From positions 4,445,501 to 4,509,500 of the forward strand of contig NZ_CP049783.1 of assembly GCF_015710975.1 (NCBI RefSeq): DNA of 64,000 nucleotides, written 5' to 3'. A program made the translations under genes and the position numbers. The notes under the pieces were generated by a model. It searched no databases, was not told the DNA's origin, and saw only the letters and a list, made by a program, of their open reading frames with translations. Shown here in pieces: positions 1-8,957 of this stretch. The DNA is from Paenibacillus polymyxa (GTDB lineage Bacteria > Bacillota > Bacilli > Paenibacillales > Paenibacillaceae). Each line of letters opens with the position of its first letter. Positions within the stretch are counted from its first letter, which is position 1.

Positions 1-420
1 CACGCTCATATTTTTCAAATAGTATTGCATCATTAACGAATCAGCACGTTCAATAGCCTTATCACGTAGTACAGCTTTTTCTTTAAAGTTCTGAGATTCG
101 CTATATCTTTTCCAGTCAGATGAAGAAATCGCCAATCTCATATCAAGAATATTATTTACCTCTTTTTCAAACCATTCGCCAAGCATTAGCTGTGAGAGTA
201 TTTCTTGTTCTAACTCCGTTAAATCGGCAGTAAAGCTTCTGTTTTCCTCGTCTCTGTCAGACAGATCATTTTTACAGTAGCTGAACTTAACCAAGCCTGA
301 TTTAAGAAATCCCATAAGATAGTCTTCATAATCTTCAATCGAATTTAGAAACATTTCATCGATTGTATAATCCTGAATTTTACCTTGAAATCTCTCAAAT
401 ATTTTTGAATATGGGGTCAT
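1..420 (-). CDS. Partial hypothetical virion-module protein
   Basis: The reading frame opens with ATG at 420 and runs off the left edge of the window after 140 codons with no stop. The product begins MTPYSKIFERFQGKIQDY and is acidic and helical with no motif I recognise. It lies 12 bases downstream of the 228-aa gene in the same orientation, so it belongs to the head module. A head-completion or connector role would fit the position but is only inference. Confidence 0.75.
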   Translation of the reverse strand, partial: MTPYSKIFERFQGKIQDYTIDEMFLNSIEDYEDYLMGFLKSGLVKFSYCKNDLSDRDEENRSFTADLTELEQEILSQLMLGEWFEKEVNNILDMRLAISSSDWKRYSESQNFKEKAVLRDKAIERADSLMMQYYLKNMSV

Positions 421-432
421 GATTAATCCCCT

Positions 433-1119
433 TTACACGCTATTCTTTACTTTAGCCAGTTCATACAGATCTTGTTTGATCAATTTACCAATAGAGTCTA
501 TTTTGTATCTATCTTGGAATCTACTATCATTAGCCGCAATGCCAACCACAATTCTTTCAATGATATTTTCTTTTAACGTTGGAGAAACAGAATTTAATGT
601 ATCAACAATTTCATCAATATCAAGAGAGATAATATTATCAATTGTTTCACGACTCACAAATTTTTGGTAAACATCATCCAGATACAAGGCTTTAACCGCT
701 TTTTCACTTTGAATCAAGAACGCCCCTTCATGAGCAAACTTAGTATGGTTGTCTACAATTGCTCGCACATCTTCGAAAGTAATCGTTTTAGAGCTGCCAA
801 AATCATTGAATCTAATGGTAGATGTAGTGCCTGTTAGATTTAACCCACCATTAGTTAAAGAAATAACTCTAATGTATTCACGGGGATCAATATCTAATTT
901 ATCCTCAACAGATTCGAACAGAGAGTTTACTTTTTTAGTTTCTGTTTTGATTTCCTCATGAGAAGTTTCAATTTTTTTATTTTTCTCCAGTAAGTCTTCA
1001 ACTAAAGAAGTGAGTTTAGCAACTTGATCTTCTAATGCGATTTCTCTTACTGTTTTTTGAGTAGATTCATTGTTTGTATTTTCAGTATTAGCTATCTCCA
1101 TTTTCTTTGGTGCTGCCAT
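433..1119 (-). CDS. Hypothetical protein downstream of major capsid gene (228 aa)
   Basis: A GGGAGG ribosome site precedes the ATG. Residues 20-75 are rich in Glu and Lys with heptad-like leucines, suggesting a coiled coil. The remainder is a mixed alpha/beta region with no recognised motif. The gene sits directly after the capsid gene, where head-completion, connector or capsid accessory proteins usually lie. I do not recognise the family, so the structural role rests on position only. Confidence 0.8.
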   Translation of the reverse strand: MAAPKKMEIANTENTNNESTQKTVREIALEDQVAKLTSLVEDLLEKNKKIETSHEEIKTETKKVNSLFESVEDKLDIDPREYIRVISLTNGGLNLTGTTSTIRFNDFGSSKTITFEDVRAIVDNHTKFAHEGAFLIQSEKAVKALYLDDVYQKFVSRETIDNIISLDIDEIVDTLNSVSPTLKENIIERIVVGIAANDSRFQDRYKIDSIGKLIKQDLYELAKVKNSV

Positions 1120-1181
1120 CTATATGCCTCCCTATTATTTAATAAAAAGGTCGATAAGAATGTACTTACCGACCAATGGAA

Positions 1182-2291
1182 TTATGAGAATTTATACAAT
1201 CCATAAGCTGCTGCTGTAATCAACTGCACATCATAATTCTGCGATACAGAATATCCCATTGTTTGATCTGCATTATCTTCAGGTTTAGATTGAGTAATAA
1301 TTGTGTTACCCTCAAAACCAATTTTGACTAGCTTATCAGAGCCAGAAGAGAGTACAACAGCGAAGTCACCATCGATAGCAAATTCATCGCTATTTGGCTT
1401 CAAACGTTGACCAATTTCAAAAAGCTCAGTGCCTTGGAAGTTACCCAAATGTCCGGTCTTATTAAATTCTTGTCCAAGACCAAATTGAAGGTACTGATTC
1501 TCTGGCAAGATACGAGCAAGTGCAGTTTTAGTGCCGAATACCACACTCTTGTCCGTATTGTTTGCAGCAGAAACACGTTGAACCAGATTGTTAAAAGCTG
1601 TAGAAGTAAAGGCAGCATTTTCTTTATATTTAGCGCCCAGAGTAGTAAAAGAGTCATAAATCGAAGAGTAAATGCGAGTAGTGATATCAGTTTCAATTGC
1701 TTGAGCTACACGTGCAACCCATGCGCCCCAATTTGTTTTTCCTGCAAGCACACGATAAAGTTCTTCATAAATTTCTACAGTACGGCGTTGAGGAGTAAGT
1801 GTTACATCTTTTCCGAACAAACGTTGCCGTTGATTACCTCGTTGACCATTAGCTTTAGTACTAACGACAAACAAATCTGGACTATCTACGTGAAACACCA
1901 GTTGATCGCCCCAGTTTACATTTTTAACTTCTGCGAACTGGTAAAAACTATCCAAAACTGTTTCAGGGATTACGATATCCAAAGTTTGAGCTACCAGAGC
2001 AAATGTTGCCCACTGGATATTAGGGTTAGAAGCCATCATACCTTCAGTAAAATTGGTATCAGACGGAATGCCTGCTAGACGGTAAGCTTCTTTTTTCAAG
2101 CCTTTGGTGAACAGTTCTTGTTTTGCATCAAGGGTTACGCCATCATTCGCATATTGAGCATACTTATTAAAACGACCATCTTTGTTGCGGTTTTGATAAC
2201 AATAGTGGTACCAAGCTTCTACACCAGCTTGTACAACATCTTTTTCATTTTGCGACATATTAAAAAACTTAAGGCTACCATAGTTTTTCAT
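1182..2291 (-). CDS. Probable major capsid protein
   Basis: This 369-aa protein is the best capsid candidate. It follows, in order, the large terminase, portal, protease/scaffold and a small decoration-like gene, which is the usual HK97-type order, and its length fits the family. It is rich in Ala, Asn, Gln and Thr with few cysteines, and the central part (residues about 110-200) alternates strands and helices as expected for a capsid A-domain. The start ATG has a GGAGG site upstream. No sequence motif is decisive, so the assignment rests on order, length and composition. Downstream genes are co-oriented at short spacing, consistent with one late transcript. Confidence 0.75.
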   Translation of the reverse strand: MKNYGSLKFFNMSQNEKDVVQAGVEAWYHYCYQNRNKDGRFNKYAQYANDGVTLDAKQELFTKGLKKEAYRLAGIPSDTNFTEGMMASNPNIQWATFALVAQTLDIVIPETVLDSFYQFAEVKNVNWGDQLVFHVDSPDLFVVSTKANGQRGNQRQRLFGKDVTLTPQRRTVEIYEELYRVLAGKTNWGAWVARVAQAIETDITTRIYSSIYDSFTTLGAKYKENAAFTSTAFNNLVQRVSAANNTDKSVVFGTKTALARILPENQYLQFGLGQEFNKTGHLGNFQGTELFEIGQRLKPNSDEFAIDGDFAVVLSSGSDKLVKIGFEGNTIITQSKPEDNADQTMGYSVSQNYDVQLITAAAYGLYKFS

Positions 2292-2320
2292 ACTAAATTA
2301 GTTCCTCCGATTATTATGTA

Positions 2321-2827
2321 TTAGGCTTCTTTAATTACTTGCAGTTTAGTTGCTGGAACACGAGAGCGCCCAACGGAAATAGTTGTTTTTTCAAGAACCA
2401 ACAGCGCTACTTTAGTTGTTCCAAGGGTTGCGCTAGCAATGCCTTTATATTTACCATCCTGTGGAATAACGTATTGATCCACAACTGTTGCGCCATCGAT
2501 GCCGTCATCCGTGATAGTGAATGTGTCACCATTTTTAAGGCGAAATGCACGAGCAGGGGTATTAGCTTTATTAGTGAATAGAGCAGGGTCACTTACGTCA
2601 ATTCGGAAGCCATTGACCTCTGGAATCTCTGGGCTTGCAACCAACAGTACTTCTTGAGCCGCTACATCAGTTGGAGTTGCAGCGATACGAACTTCTGGGT
2701 TACCAGCCAACACCCCCTTTAGAACTACTAAGCTACCGTTATCAACCGCCTCAGGCAATTGAACAGACTGAATAAAGCTGTCTACTTTAGTACCAGCCAT
2801 CAGATTAAGATTTACAATTGTACTCAT
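2321..2827 (-). CDS. Probable head decoration / capsid-stabilising protein
   Basis: This 168-aa, beta-rich protein has many Val, Thr, Ala and Gly residues, no cysteine and no membrane segment. It lies between the protease/scaffold gene and the major capsid gene, the standard slot for gpD-like decoration or stabilising proteins. GGAGG precedes the ATG. The fold is not recognisable by eye, so the role is inferred from composition and gene order. Confidence 0.6.
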   Translation of the reverse strand: MSTIVNLNLMAGTKVDSFIQSVQLPEAVDNGSLVVLKGVLAGNPEVRIAATPTDVAAQEVLLVASPEIPEVNGFRIDVSDPALFTNKANTPARAFRLKNGDTFTITDDGIDGATVVDQYVIPQDGKYKGIASATLGTTKVALLVLEKTTISVGRSRVPATKLQVIKEA

Positions 2828-2845
2828 TAAATATATTTCCTCCTA

Positions 2846-4366
2846 TTAATTGTTTTGTTGGGAAAGTCTATCCCAAACTGTTTTAGGTGTTTCTTTATTT
2901 TGTTCGCCATCATCTGGAAGTCCCATTGAAATAAAGTTAAAGTTCTTCGATTTGGTAGTTTCGATAATACGATCACATACGTAAGATTTAACTTCTTTTT
3001 CAAATTCAGAAAAAGTAGCAAATGAAGAACGCTTTTCTGTAAACTTAGCTTTTTCATCTTCGGTAAGAAGAGTAGGGTAAGAATTAAATAGCTCATCGAT
3101 TCTTTCTACATCTTCAGCTTCTTTAAATTTTATAATTTCTTCTTGAAGCTCGATGATTTTCTCGTCTTTATTTGTAATTTGAGACTCTACTTCAGTAAAT
3201 TTCTCTTGAATTTCTGTCAATGTTTGATTCAAAGAAAGAATGGCTTCATCTTTACCCGCGATTTTTTCGGTAAACTCAGCAACCAGTGTTTCTTTTTCGT
3301 TTTTTTCCTTGTTTATGGCTTCTGTTGCTTCGCTGCTAATTGAATCGATAGTGGACTTAAAGGTGTTGATCGCGTCATCGGCTTCATCACCATCTACCCA
3401 ATCTACAGGAGAATATTTAATTCTCGTAAGAGTGTCGAAATCAATTACAACATTATCTCCTTGCATACTGTAAGATGCTTTCTTGTGCCTATATCCATCT
3501 TGGACATCGCAAAGATAGATATAATTTTCATCAAAGTCACTAAGATAATAAGAGCATCTTTCTACCGACTCTCCATACCAATTAGTACCTATGTATTTTT
3601 GTTTACTAAGGGCATTGTCAATCTCTTCGTATAATTGGTTAGTAGTCAATTTGAAAAGAGCTGCAATTTCTTTTTTGTTTTTTTGCAATTGAACATTATC
3701 CTCCTTACTGTCCTTTGTTTGTTTATTAACATCATTAAAATGATGTAGAAATGAATTTAACTCTTTCATTTTTTTGGTAAAATCATCATCCAAAGAAAAA
3801 TGCTCAATTTTTGCGTGAGCATTAATCATACCAGTGCCGTATTTATTGCCCAATAAAGTAACGCCAGTATACCTAAATGATTTAATATTCAATATTTTTG
3901 TCTCTTTGTTGTACTCAGATTCATCAATTACAATTTCGATTGACAGCTTAGTTTCTTCTTGGTTGTTGATGATTTTCATCTCATCTTGTGCATAGACATT
4001 CCATATGTATCCATCTACAACTGCATAATTTCTCCCATCAATTTCTTCATAATGATAGTTGTTATTAACGGCAGAAATTACTCCGATGGGCTTTTCTATA
4101 TATGTAATTTTATCTTCGTCTTCATTATATTCCATTTCATGCTCACCAAAATCATCGCCTTCTATATGGGCCAAAATAGGAATATTAACGACAGATGATT
4201 CAGCATTTTTAAGAACATCGAAATCGATGTTACTTTTATTGTTGTTTACACCATCATGAGATATCCACATTCTAAGTCTTGAAAATCTAGAATCGTTAAG
4301 AGGTTCGATTTCATAATTCTCGACGAAAAGAGTAGCTTTTTTATCCTTATTTTTTATAATTATCAC
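2846..4366 (-). CDS. Probable prohead protease fused to scaffold domain
   Basis: The 506-aa product has two parts. Residues 1-200 form a globular region in which a Ser lies in TKLSIEIVI and a His in PILAHIE, resembling the Ser/His arrangement of phage prohead proteases. Residues about 340-450 are a strongly charged coiled coil typical of scaffolding delta domains. Protease-scaffold fusions between portal and capsid genes are common in HK97-type phages, and the position here matches exactly. GGAGG (aggaggtgat) precedes the ATG. The catalytic residues are proposed, not proven. Confidence 0.65.
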   Translation of the reverse strand: MIIIKNKDKKATLFVENYEIEPLNDSRFSRLRMWISHDGVNNNKSNIDFDVLKNAESSVVNIPILAHIEGDDFGEHEMEYNEDEDKITYIEKPIGVISAVNNNYHYEEIDGRNYAVVDGYIWNVYAQDEMKIINNQEETKLSIEIVIDESEYNKETKILNIKSFRYTGVTLLGNKYGTGMINAHAKIEHFSLDDDFTKKMKELNSFLHHFNDVNKQTKDSKEDNVQLQKNKKEIAALFKLTTNQLYEEIDNALSKQKYIGTNWYGESVERCSYYLSDFDENYIYLCDVQDGYRHKKASYSMQGDNVVIDFDTLTRIKYSPVDWVDGDEADDAINTFKSTIDSISSEATEAINKEKNEKETLVAEFTEKIAGKDEAILSLNQTLTEIQEKFTEVESQITNKDEKIIELQEEIIKFKEAEDVERIDELFNSYPTLLTEDEKAKFTEKRSSFATFSEFEKEVKSYVCDRIIETTKSKNFNFISMGLPDDGEQNKETPKTVWDRLSQQNN

Positions 4367-4380
4367 CTCCTCAAAAGAGT

Positions 4381-5928
4381 CTAACGATTATTCAAATCTA
4401 AGTCTCTTGTCTTTGCACCATCATCACTAAGATCGTTATCAGATACTTTTGGGCGACCGCTATCCTTATTACCGTTCTGCACATGGGAACTGGAAAGGGG
4501 AACAAGGTATTTTTCAACAAGGCTAATACTGTTCTCATAAGCCAACAGACTTTGCATATCTTCAGGGTTTATGCCCATAGCCAAAGAGACCAATGTTTTA
4601 GAAAATCCAAACTGTCCAGCTTTAAGGTACTTTTCGAACTTTTCGTCTCTGTTGAACACTGTTATATCAGGGAAGACTACTTTATGGCGATATTTTCCCG
4701 TTTTGCTTTTTAGATAACTGTTGATAAAACGCTCAAACTGGCGATACATATGAATTACATAACCTTCATCGACTTTGATTGATGCTTGAAGACCAGAAGC
4801 ATTAACAGTCCCCGAACCAAATAATATAGGAGTTGAACCAGCAGCTTGATAAAAATTATCCTGACTAAAACCAACTATGTTATTTTGAGTTTGTGATTGA
4901 TTAAAATCAACCGTTTTTAACTCAAACGGGGTTGTAGCAACTTTTACTCCATTCGGAACACCAGCTTGGAGGATTGCAGTATATTGACCTGCAACATTAG
5001 GATCAATAGCAAAGTTATTAGCTACCGAAGCTCCCTTAGTGTCACTCTTCATTGGAATTTGCCCAACAATTATCTTCCAAGTTTCAAGCTCAGTTTTTGT
5101 TTTCAGCAAACCTTTGTAATGTTCTATTTCAGCGCTATCTAAGAATAACCCCATTAGAGGAGGGGTTAGTCCGGCTCTGGTTTCATCAAATTTAAACACT
5201 GGAGCTTTTATAGGATCGAGAGGTTGCCAATAGACATAACGATCTTTACTGCTCCCAGCATTGGCAAAGTCACTGTAATATTCACTAAATTCAGGAGCGA
5301 AATCGTTTATATTCACACCTGATTGTAAAAAGTAATACATGTTAAAAGCATATTGATATCCGTATTCGGTTTTATTGATGATCTTACAGTATTTTGATGG
5401 CATCTCTTGCAAAGCAACTGAATCACCAAACTCACGAACATAATAGAATTTTGCATCTTCCAAGATTACACCTTTTAATATATTTGGAAAGGTTGACTTG
5501 GGCGATAGTTTTTCTACGATATCTACTGCTTTACGTCTGGATTTTTTAAAAGCTGTAGATTTCATATCTTCTTCATCGGCATTAGTTGCAACTATAAATG
5601 AGTCGAAGGTAGGTATAGTAGAATAGTAGTTAACCAATCGATTAAACTGCATTACTACATTAAAAAGATACTGACTTAAATCCTTTAAGGCATCTTCGTT
5701 TGCTTTTGGATTTTTAATCATTTCTTCAATCTTTTTTCGATCAAATGTAGTAGGGGACATATTTAACGACTTTAACAATTCATTTTGCCATAGTGGACTA
5801 AATAGCGAACCACTTTGATAGCTACTAGAGAGAGCTTTTGCAAATTGCAGTGCATAATCTTCACTATTTTCTATTTTGGGAGGAGTTGTATTTACATTAG
5901 GCGTATCCTTGTTGTTTTTTCTGGTCAT
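4381..5928 (-). CDS. Phage portal protein
   Basis: A 515-aa protein between the large terminase and the protease/scaffold gene, the usual place and size for a portal. The middle carries a long helical region and a segment around FGSGTVNASGLQASI, a Gly/Ala-rich turn typical of portal wing-to-clip regions. The Lys/Asp/Asn-rich C-terminal tail is probably disordered. In the virion it would form the dodecameric ring through which the terminase packages DNA. The start ATG is preceded by AAAGGATG. Confidence comes mainly from synteny and length. Confidence 0.75.
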   Translation of the reverse strand: MTRKNNKDTPNVNTTPPKIENSEDYALQFAKALSSSYQSGSLFSPLWQNELLKSLNMSPTTFDRKKIEEMIKNPKANEDALKDLSQYLFNVVMQFNRLVNYYSTIPTFDSFIVATNADEEDMKSTAFKKSRRKAVDIVEKLSPKSTFPNILKGVILEDAKFYYVREFGDSVALQEMPSKYCKIINKTEYGYQYAFNMYYFLQSGVNINDFAPEFSEYYSDFANAGSSKDRYVYWQPLDPIKAPVFKFDETRAGLTPPLMGLFLDSAEIEHYKGLLKTKTELETWKIIVGQIPMKSDTKGASVANNFAIDPNVAGQYTAILQAGVPNGVKVATTPFELKTVDFNQSQTQNNIVGFSQDNFYQAAGSTPILFGSGTVNASGLQASIKVDEGYVIHMYRQFERFINSYLKSKTGKYRHKVVFPDITVFNRDEKFEKYLKAGQFGFSKTLVSLAMGINPEDMQSLLAYENSISLVEKYLVPLSSSHVQNGNKDSGRPKVSDNDLSDDGAKTRDLDLNNR

Positions 5929-5952
5929 TGTTCACATCCTTTCTATATAGAT

Positions 5953-7695
5953 TTATTGCGATATGTATAGGTAATCTAAATAATTAAACTCGTCATTTTG
6001 GTTTGCTCTAAGTTTATTATCCATTTCCATTTCATAAATAAAGTGAAGTCCATATCCTAAGCTTGTAACTCTATCCCTTTTCGTGGTATTTACGATTCTT
6101 TCATAAATAATATTCTTAGCGTTACTTTCCATTTGTTTAATATTACTCAATTCCTGTAGTAATAGATCTGTTTCAATATATACAGCAAATTCTTCAGCAG
6201 TCATTGCATCGGTTTTAAACAAAATGTCCATTTGTTCTGACGGAACCAATAGTCTCAACGTACCATCTTCAAAGCAACTCTTCATATATGGGTACATAAT
6301 ATTATTGTATTGATTTGTAGCTGTAACAGCTCTTATGAGAGGATTTGAGTTCTTAAGTGTAAAAGCGTCTTGATCGTCATCTTTAATGAGTGGGGGAAAC
6401 TCAAATCTTTGTCCATTTTTTTCATCTACATATTCCCAAGTTTCATAAAACAAATGAGGCAGGTTTTCACCGTTACCTCTAGAGTCAATCACCAGCTTAA
6501 TAGTGTTTGGGAATCTAATATGTACTAAATACCTTAAAAAATCTCTTTGCTTTTGCAGTGTCAGACCCTTATTAGCTTTCATATATACAACTTCTTTGGT
6601 AAATGTTCCATTTACTTTTGGCTTTAGTTTAATTACTGTTGTAACAGCCTGATCCGCATCTAATGCTGTGCTTGTTGCTACGTCATGGACGATGATATAC
6701 TCACTTTTTGATTTTTTCGGTTGTTCAAGTTCACATTTTTCTAAAGTTCTAACTTCTTGTGTTAATTCATAAGGATAATAACTTTCGCCACTTGAGCCAA
6801 CAAAAACTCCCCTGTATTCATAATCAAATTTTTCTTTATTCATCGTTGGTTTTTCTAGTTCGCTAAGAATATCATCTTCATCGAATATTCCTGCATCTAC
6901 ACCAACCTGATAGGGGAGAGTACATACAAAATAGTTTGGATCTCCACTGACCATTTTTTTATAATGATGCATAAATCTTTTGTATAGACTGGACGTTTTT
7001 AAATATGCAGATGAAATAAAGATAACTTTACCTTTTTCATATTCACTGTGAGTGATAGCGATAGGTCGTTTAGTTTTAGTCATCGGGATCAAAATTGTTT
7101 CTATAATATCATCGGGGATAATTCTAGCTTCATCACAAAGCAAATAATGAAAACGCCATGAACGAGCAGAATCACCGCTTTGTCCATTACCCAAAACAAT
7201 GGCTCGAATTTCACTGCCATTTTTAAAATTAACAACGCAGTCGTCAGAACCTGTTTTAATCGGGAAGTTTATTTCTCTTGCAATATCTTCGTGTTTTGCT
7301 AGTTCACCTTTGATTTTTTGAATAATTACATTTCTAGCTTGCTGTCCTTTGCCTGAAGCTATCCCTAGTTTAATACCCGGATACAGAATGGCAGCACATA
7401 TAAAAAATACAGCACTTAACCAACTTTTACCGATACCGCGACAACAAATCAGCATAGAGTATTGATATCTAGCCATTGCTCTAAGTATTAACCTTTGAAA
7501 CGGATATAGCTTTAGTCCTAATACGTTTACAGCAAACTCATCTATATGATGTCGATAATATGCTATGTATGTTTCCCAATTCTCATAATCAATAGATTCT
7601 CTCTTTATTGGATCATAACTTATTGAGTTCTCAAAGTTATCTGAATTTCCATCATTTTTATTTCTACTTTTCTTACTATAATTTTTGAATGCCAT
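5953..7695 (-). CDS. terL: Terminase large subunit
   Basis: This 580-aa packaging ATPase-nuclease has a Walker A loop CCRGIGKSW (Lys90-Ser91) and a Walker B strand YLLCDEA near residue 188. The C-terminal RNaseH-fold nuclease contains acidic residues in IVHDVATS and LVIDSRGNGENL. The N-terminal region YPFQRLILRAMARYQY matches the adenine-binding Q-motif area of large terminases. It would translocate DNA into the prohead through the neighbouring portal. Upstream lies a zinc-ribbon gene that may be the small subunit. This is the most secure structural assignment in the window. Confidence 0.93.
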   Translation of the reverse strand: MAFKNYSKKSRNKNDGNSDNFENSISYDPIKRESIDYENWETYIAYYRHHIDEFAVNVLGLKLYPFQRLILRAMARYQYSMLICCRGIGKSWLSAVFFICAAILYPGIKLGIASGKGQQARNVIIQKIKGELAKHEDIAREINFPIKTGSDDCVVNFKNGSEIRAIVLGNGQSGDSARSWRFHYLLCDEARIIPDDIIETILIPMTKTKRPIAITHSEYEKGKVIFISSAYLKTSSLYKRFMHHYKKMVSGDPNYFVCTLPYQVGVDAGIFDEDDILSELEKPTMNKEKFDYEYRGVFVGSSGESYYPYELTQEVRTLEKCELEQPKKSKSEYIIVHDVATSTALDADQAVTTVIKLKPKVNGTFTKEVVYMKANKGLTLQKQRDFLRYLVHIRFPNTIKLVIDSRGNGENLPHLFYETWEYVDEKNGQRFEFPPLIKDDDQDAFTLKNSNPLIRAVTATNQYNNIMYPYMKSCFEDGTLRLLVPSEQMDILFKTDAMTAEEFAVYIETDLLLQELSNIKQMESNAKNIIYERIVNTTKRDRVTSLGYGLHFIYEMEMDNKLRANQNDEFNYLDYLYISQ

Positions 7696-7704
7696 TTATT
7701 TCAC

Positions 7705-8502
7705 CTAAACCGATTCTTTGATAGATGCAAATTGATCTATCATCTTATCAATACTATCTTTATCCATAGGAATGTGTTTTGGTACCCATTTTCTCTGCTC
7801 AACCTGATCAAACGTTACTCCAAAGCACCCTAGACCTACATCATTTTGTCCTCTTTGCGATTCAGAGAACTGGGCTGATTTTGATAAAGTATCAAATGTC
7901 TCTCTTGCAGATTTGTACTTAGAATCGGCTCCAGAAACGCCATTCAATACATCTTGAAAGCACTTATCCATATGTAAGCTTGCTTTGCATATCTTCTTAG
8001 CGTAGTCCTTGTGATTAGTTGTAACTATTTTAAAATCTCTATCTAATCCAGTATAGTATTCCTCAAGATAGTCAATGTCGGAAGCGGTGTATTCTCCCAT
8101 CCACTTCTTATTGTAATGACGTGCTTCATCTATATATTCAGCTTCGTTTGCATCTGTATTACTCTGGATAAAATAATTGTCGCTGTCGGAAAATTTCATA
8201 TCTTTGTACTTGGGAAAAGACGAGAGTTGTGGAATATACCTTGACCATTCCTCTCCACGAGAAATCCATAAATCTTCAATAAAAGGCTTATCCATCATTG
8301 CCAAAACACTAACAACTCTGTTCAGGTAATTAGCATCTTTTTCGCCTATGTATTCATTCATACATGACTTACATATTTCAAATTTTTCAGTAATGAACAA
8401 TGGATTAGAATTCACATAAAAAGATGTTGCAACTTTTGTCTTACGGCATGTTAGACAAGTTATTTTTTTAGAAGATGGCGATTCTTTTTTTGTATCAGCC
8501 AA
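7705..8502 (-). CDS. Zinc-ribbon protein upstream of terL; putative small terminase
   Basis: I start this 265-aa protein at a TTG at 8502, because AGAAGGTG lies 6-8 bases upstream; an in-frame ATG at 8544 has no ribosome site. The N-terminus carries a CxxC...CxxC zinc ribbon (CLTCRK and CKSC). The rest is acidic and mostly helical. It ends nine bases before terL, where small terminase subunits or their DNA-binding replacements are normally found. The zinc ribbon fits DNA recognition at a packaging site, but the role is inferred from context. Confidence 0.7.
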   Translation of the reverse strand: MADTKKESPSSKKITCLTCRKTKVATSFYVNSNPLFITEKFEICKSCMNEYIGEKDANYLNRVVSVLAMMDKPFIEDLWISRGEEWSRYIPQLSSFPKYKDMKFSDSDNYFIQSNTDANEAEYIDEARHYNKKWMGEYTASDIDYLEEYYTGLDRDFKIVTTNHKDYAKKICKASLHMDKCFQDVLNGVSGADSKYKSARETFDTLSKSAQFSESQRGQNDVGLGCFGVTFDQVEQRKWVPKHIPMDKDSIDKMIDQFASIKESV

Positions 8503-8619
8503 TATTTCACCTTCTTTACATAGAAAAAACAATAAAATTCCCATTTGATAATAAAAAGCATGGGGTAGGAGGGAGCAGCCTGTTTAAAGACGGAAGGTCT
8601 CCCAATGAGAAACAAATAA

Positions 8620-8643
8620 TAAAAAGCCTGATAGTACTCAGGC
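8620..8643 (-). terminator. Rho-independent terminator after the 85-aa gene
   Basis: GCCTGA/TCAGGC stem with a six-base loop. Read on the minus strand it is followed by TTTTTATTATTT. It would end transcription 30 bases past the stop of the 85-aa gene, so the terminase operon may have its own promoter between here and 8502. Confidence 0.8.
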
Positions 8644-8672
8644 ATTTGATTTATGTATTCCTCAGCTCTTAG

Positions 8673-8930
8673 TTATTTCAATTTGTTCACAATCTTCGTA
8701 ATTTCTTCAGGTGTAATAATCTGTTTTGCTCGTTTGTCAGTTCGGTTGCCATAAATAAATGCTGCTCCATCTTCAGCGTAGTAAACAACCGCTTGTTTAT
8801 TAATCACTGGGTATCCGTGTTCTTCTTCGATATCTACTTCAACAATTTTCTTGTTTAGTGCGTATTGTTCAGCTAGCTCTTTCTCATTAACTACATGCAA
8901 AATTTGATATTTATCTAAATATGCGTACAT
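8673..8930 (-). CDS. Small conserved-type phage protein (85 aa)
   Basis: The ATG at 8930 is chosen because TTGGAGGAAATA ends two bases before it; an upstream in-frame ATG overlaps the ribosome site. The protein starts MYAYLDKYQILHVV and has a beta-rich N-terminal half, resembling short hypothetical proteins common near phage packaging genes. Function unknown. A terminator follows directly. Confidence 0.75.
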   Translation of the reverse strand: MYAYLDKYQILHVVNEKELAEQYALNKKIVEVDIEEEHGYPVINKQAVVYYAEDGAAFIYGNRTDKRAKQIITPEEITKIVNKLK

Positions 8931-8957
8931 TATTTCCTCCAATAATATGTATAAATT

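Noticed and set aside
1885..1897. Second parS-like sequence (TCTACGTGAAACA)
   Set aside because: Only the right half matches; the left half of the palindrome is absent and it lies inside the capsid coding sequence.
1407..2078. 223-aa rightward reading frame inside the capsid gene
   Set aside because: It is a shadow of the major capsid frame on the other strand, has no ribosome site and no sensible composition.
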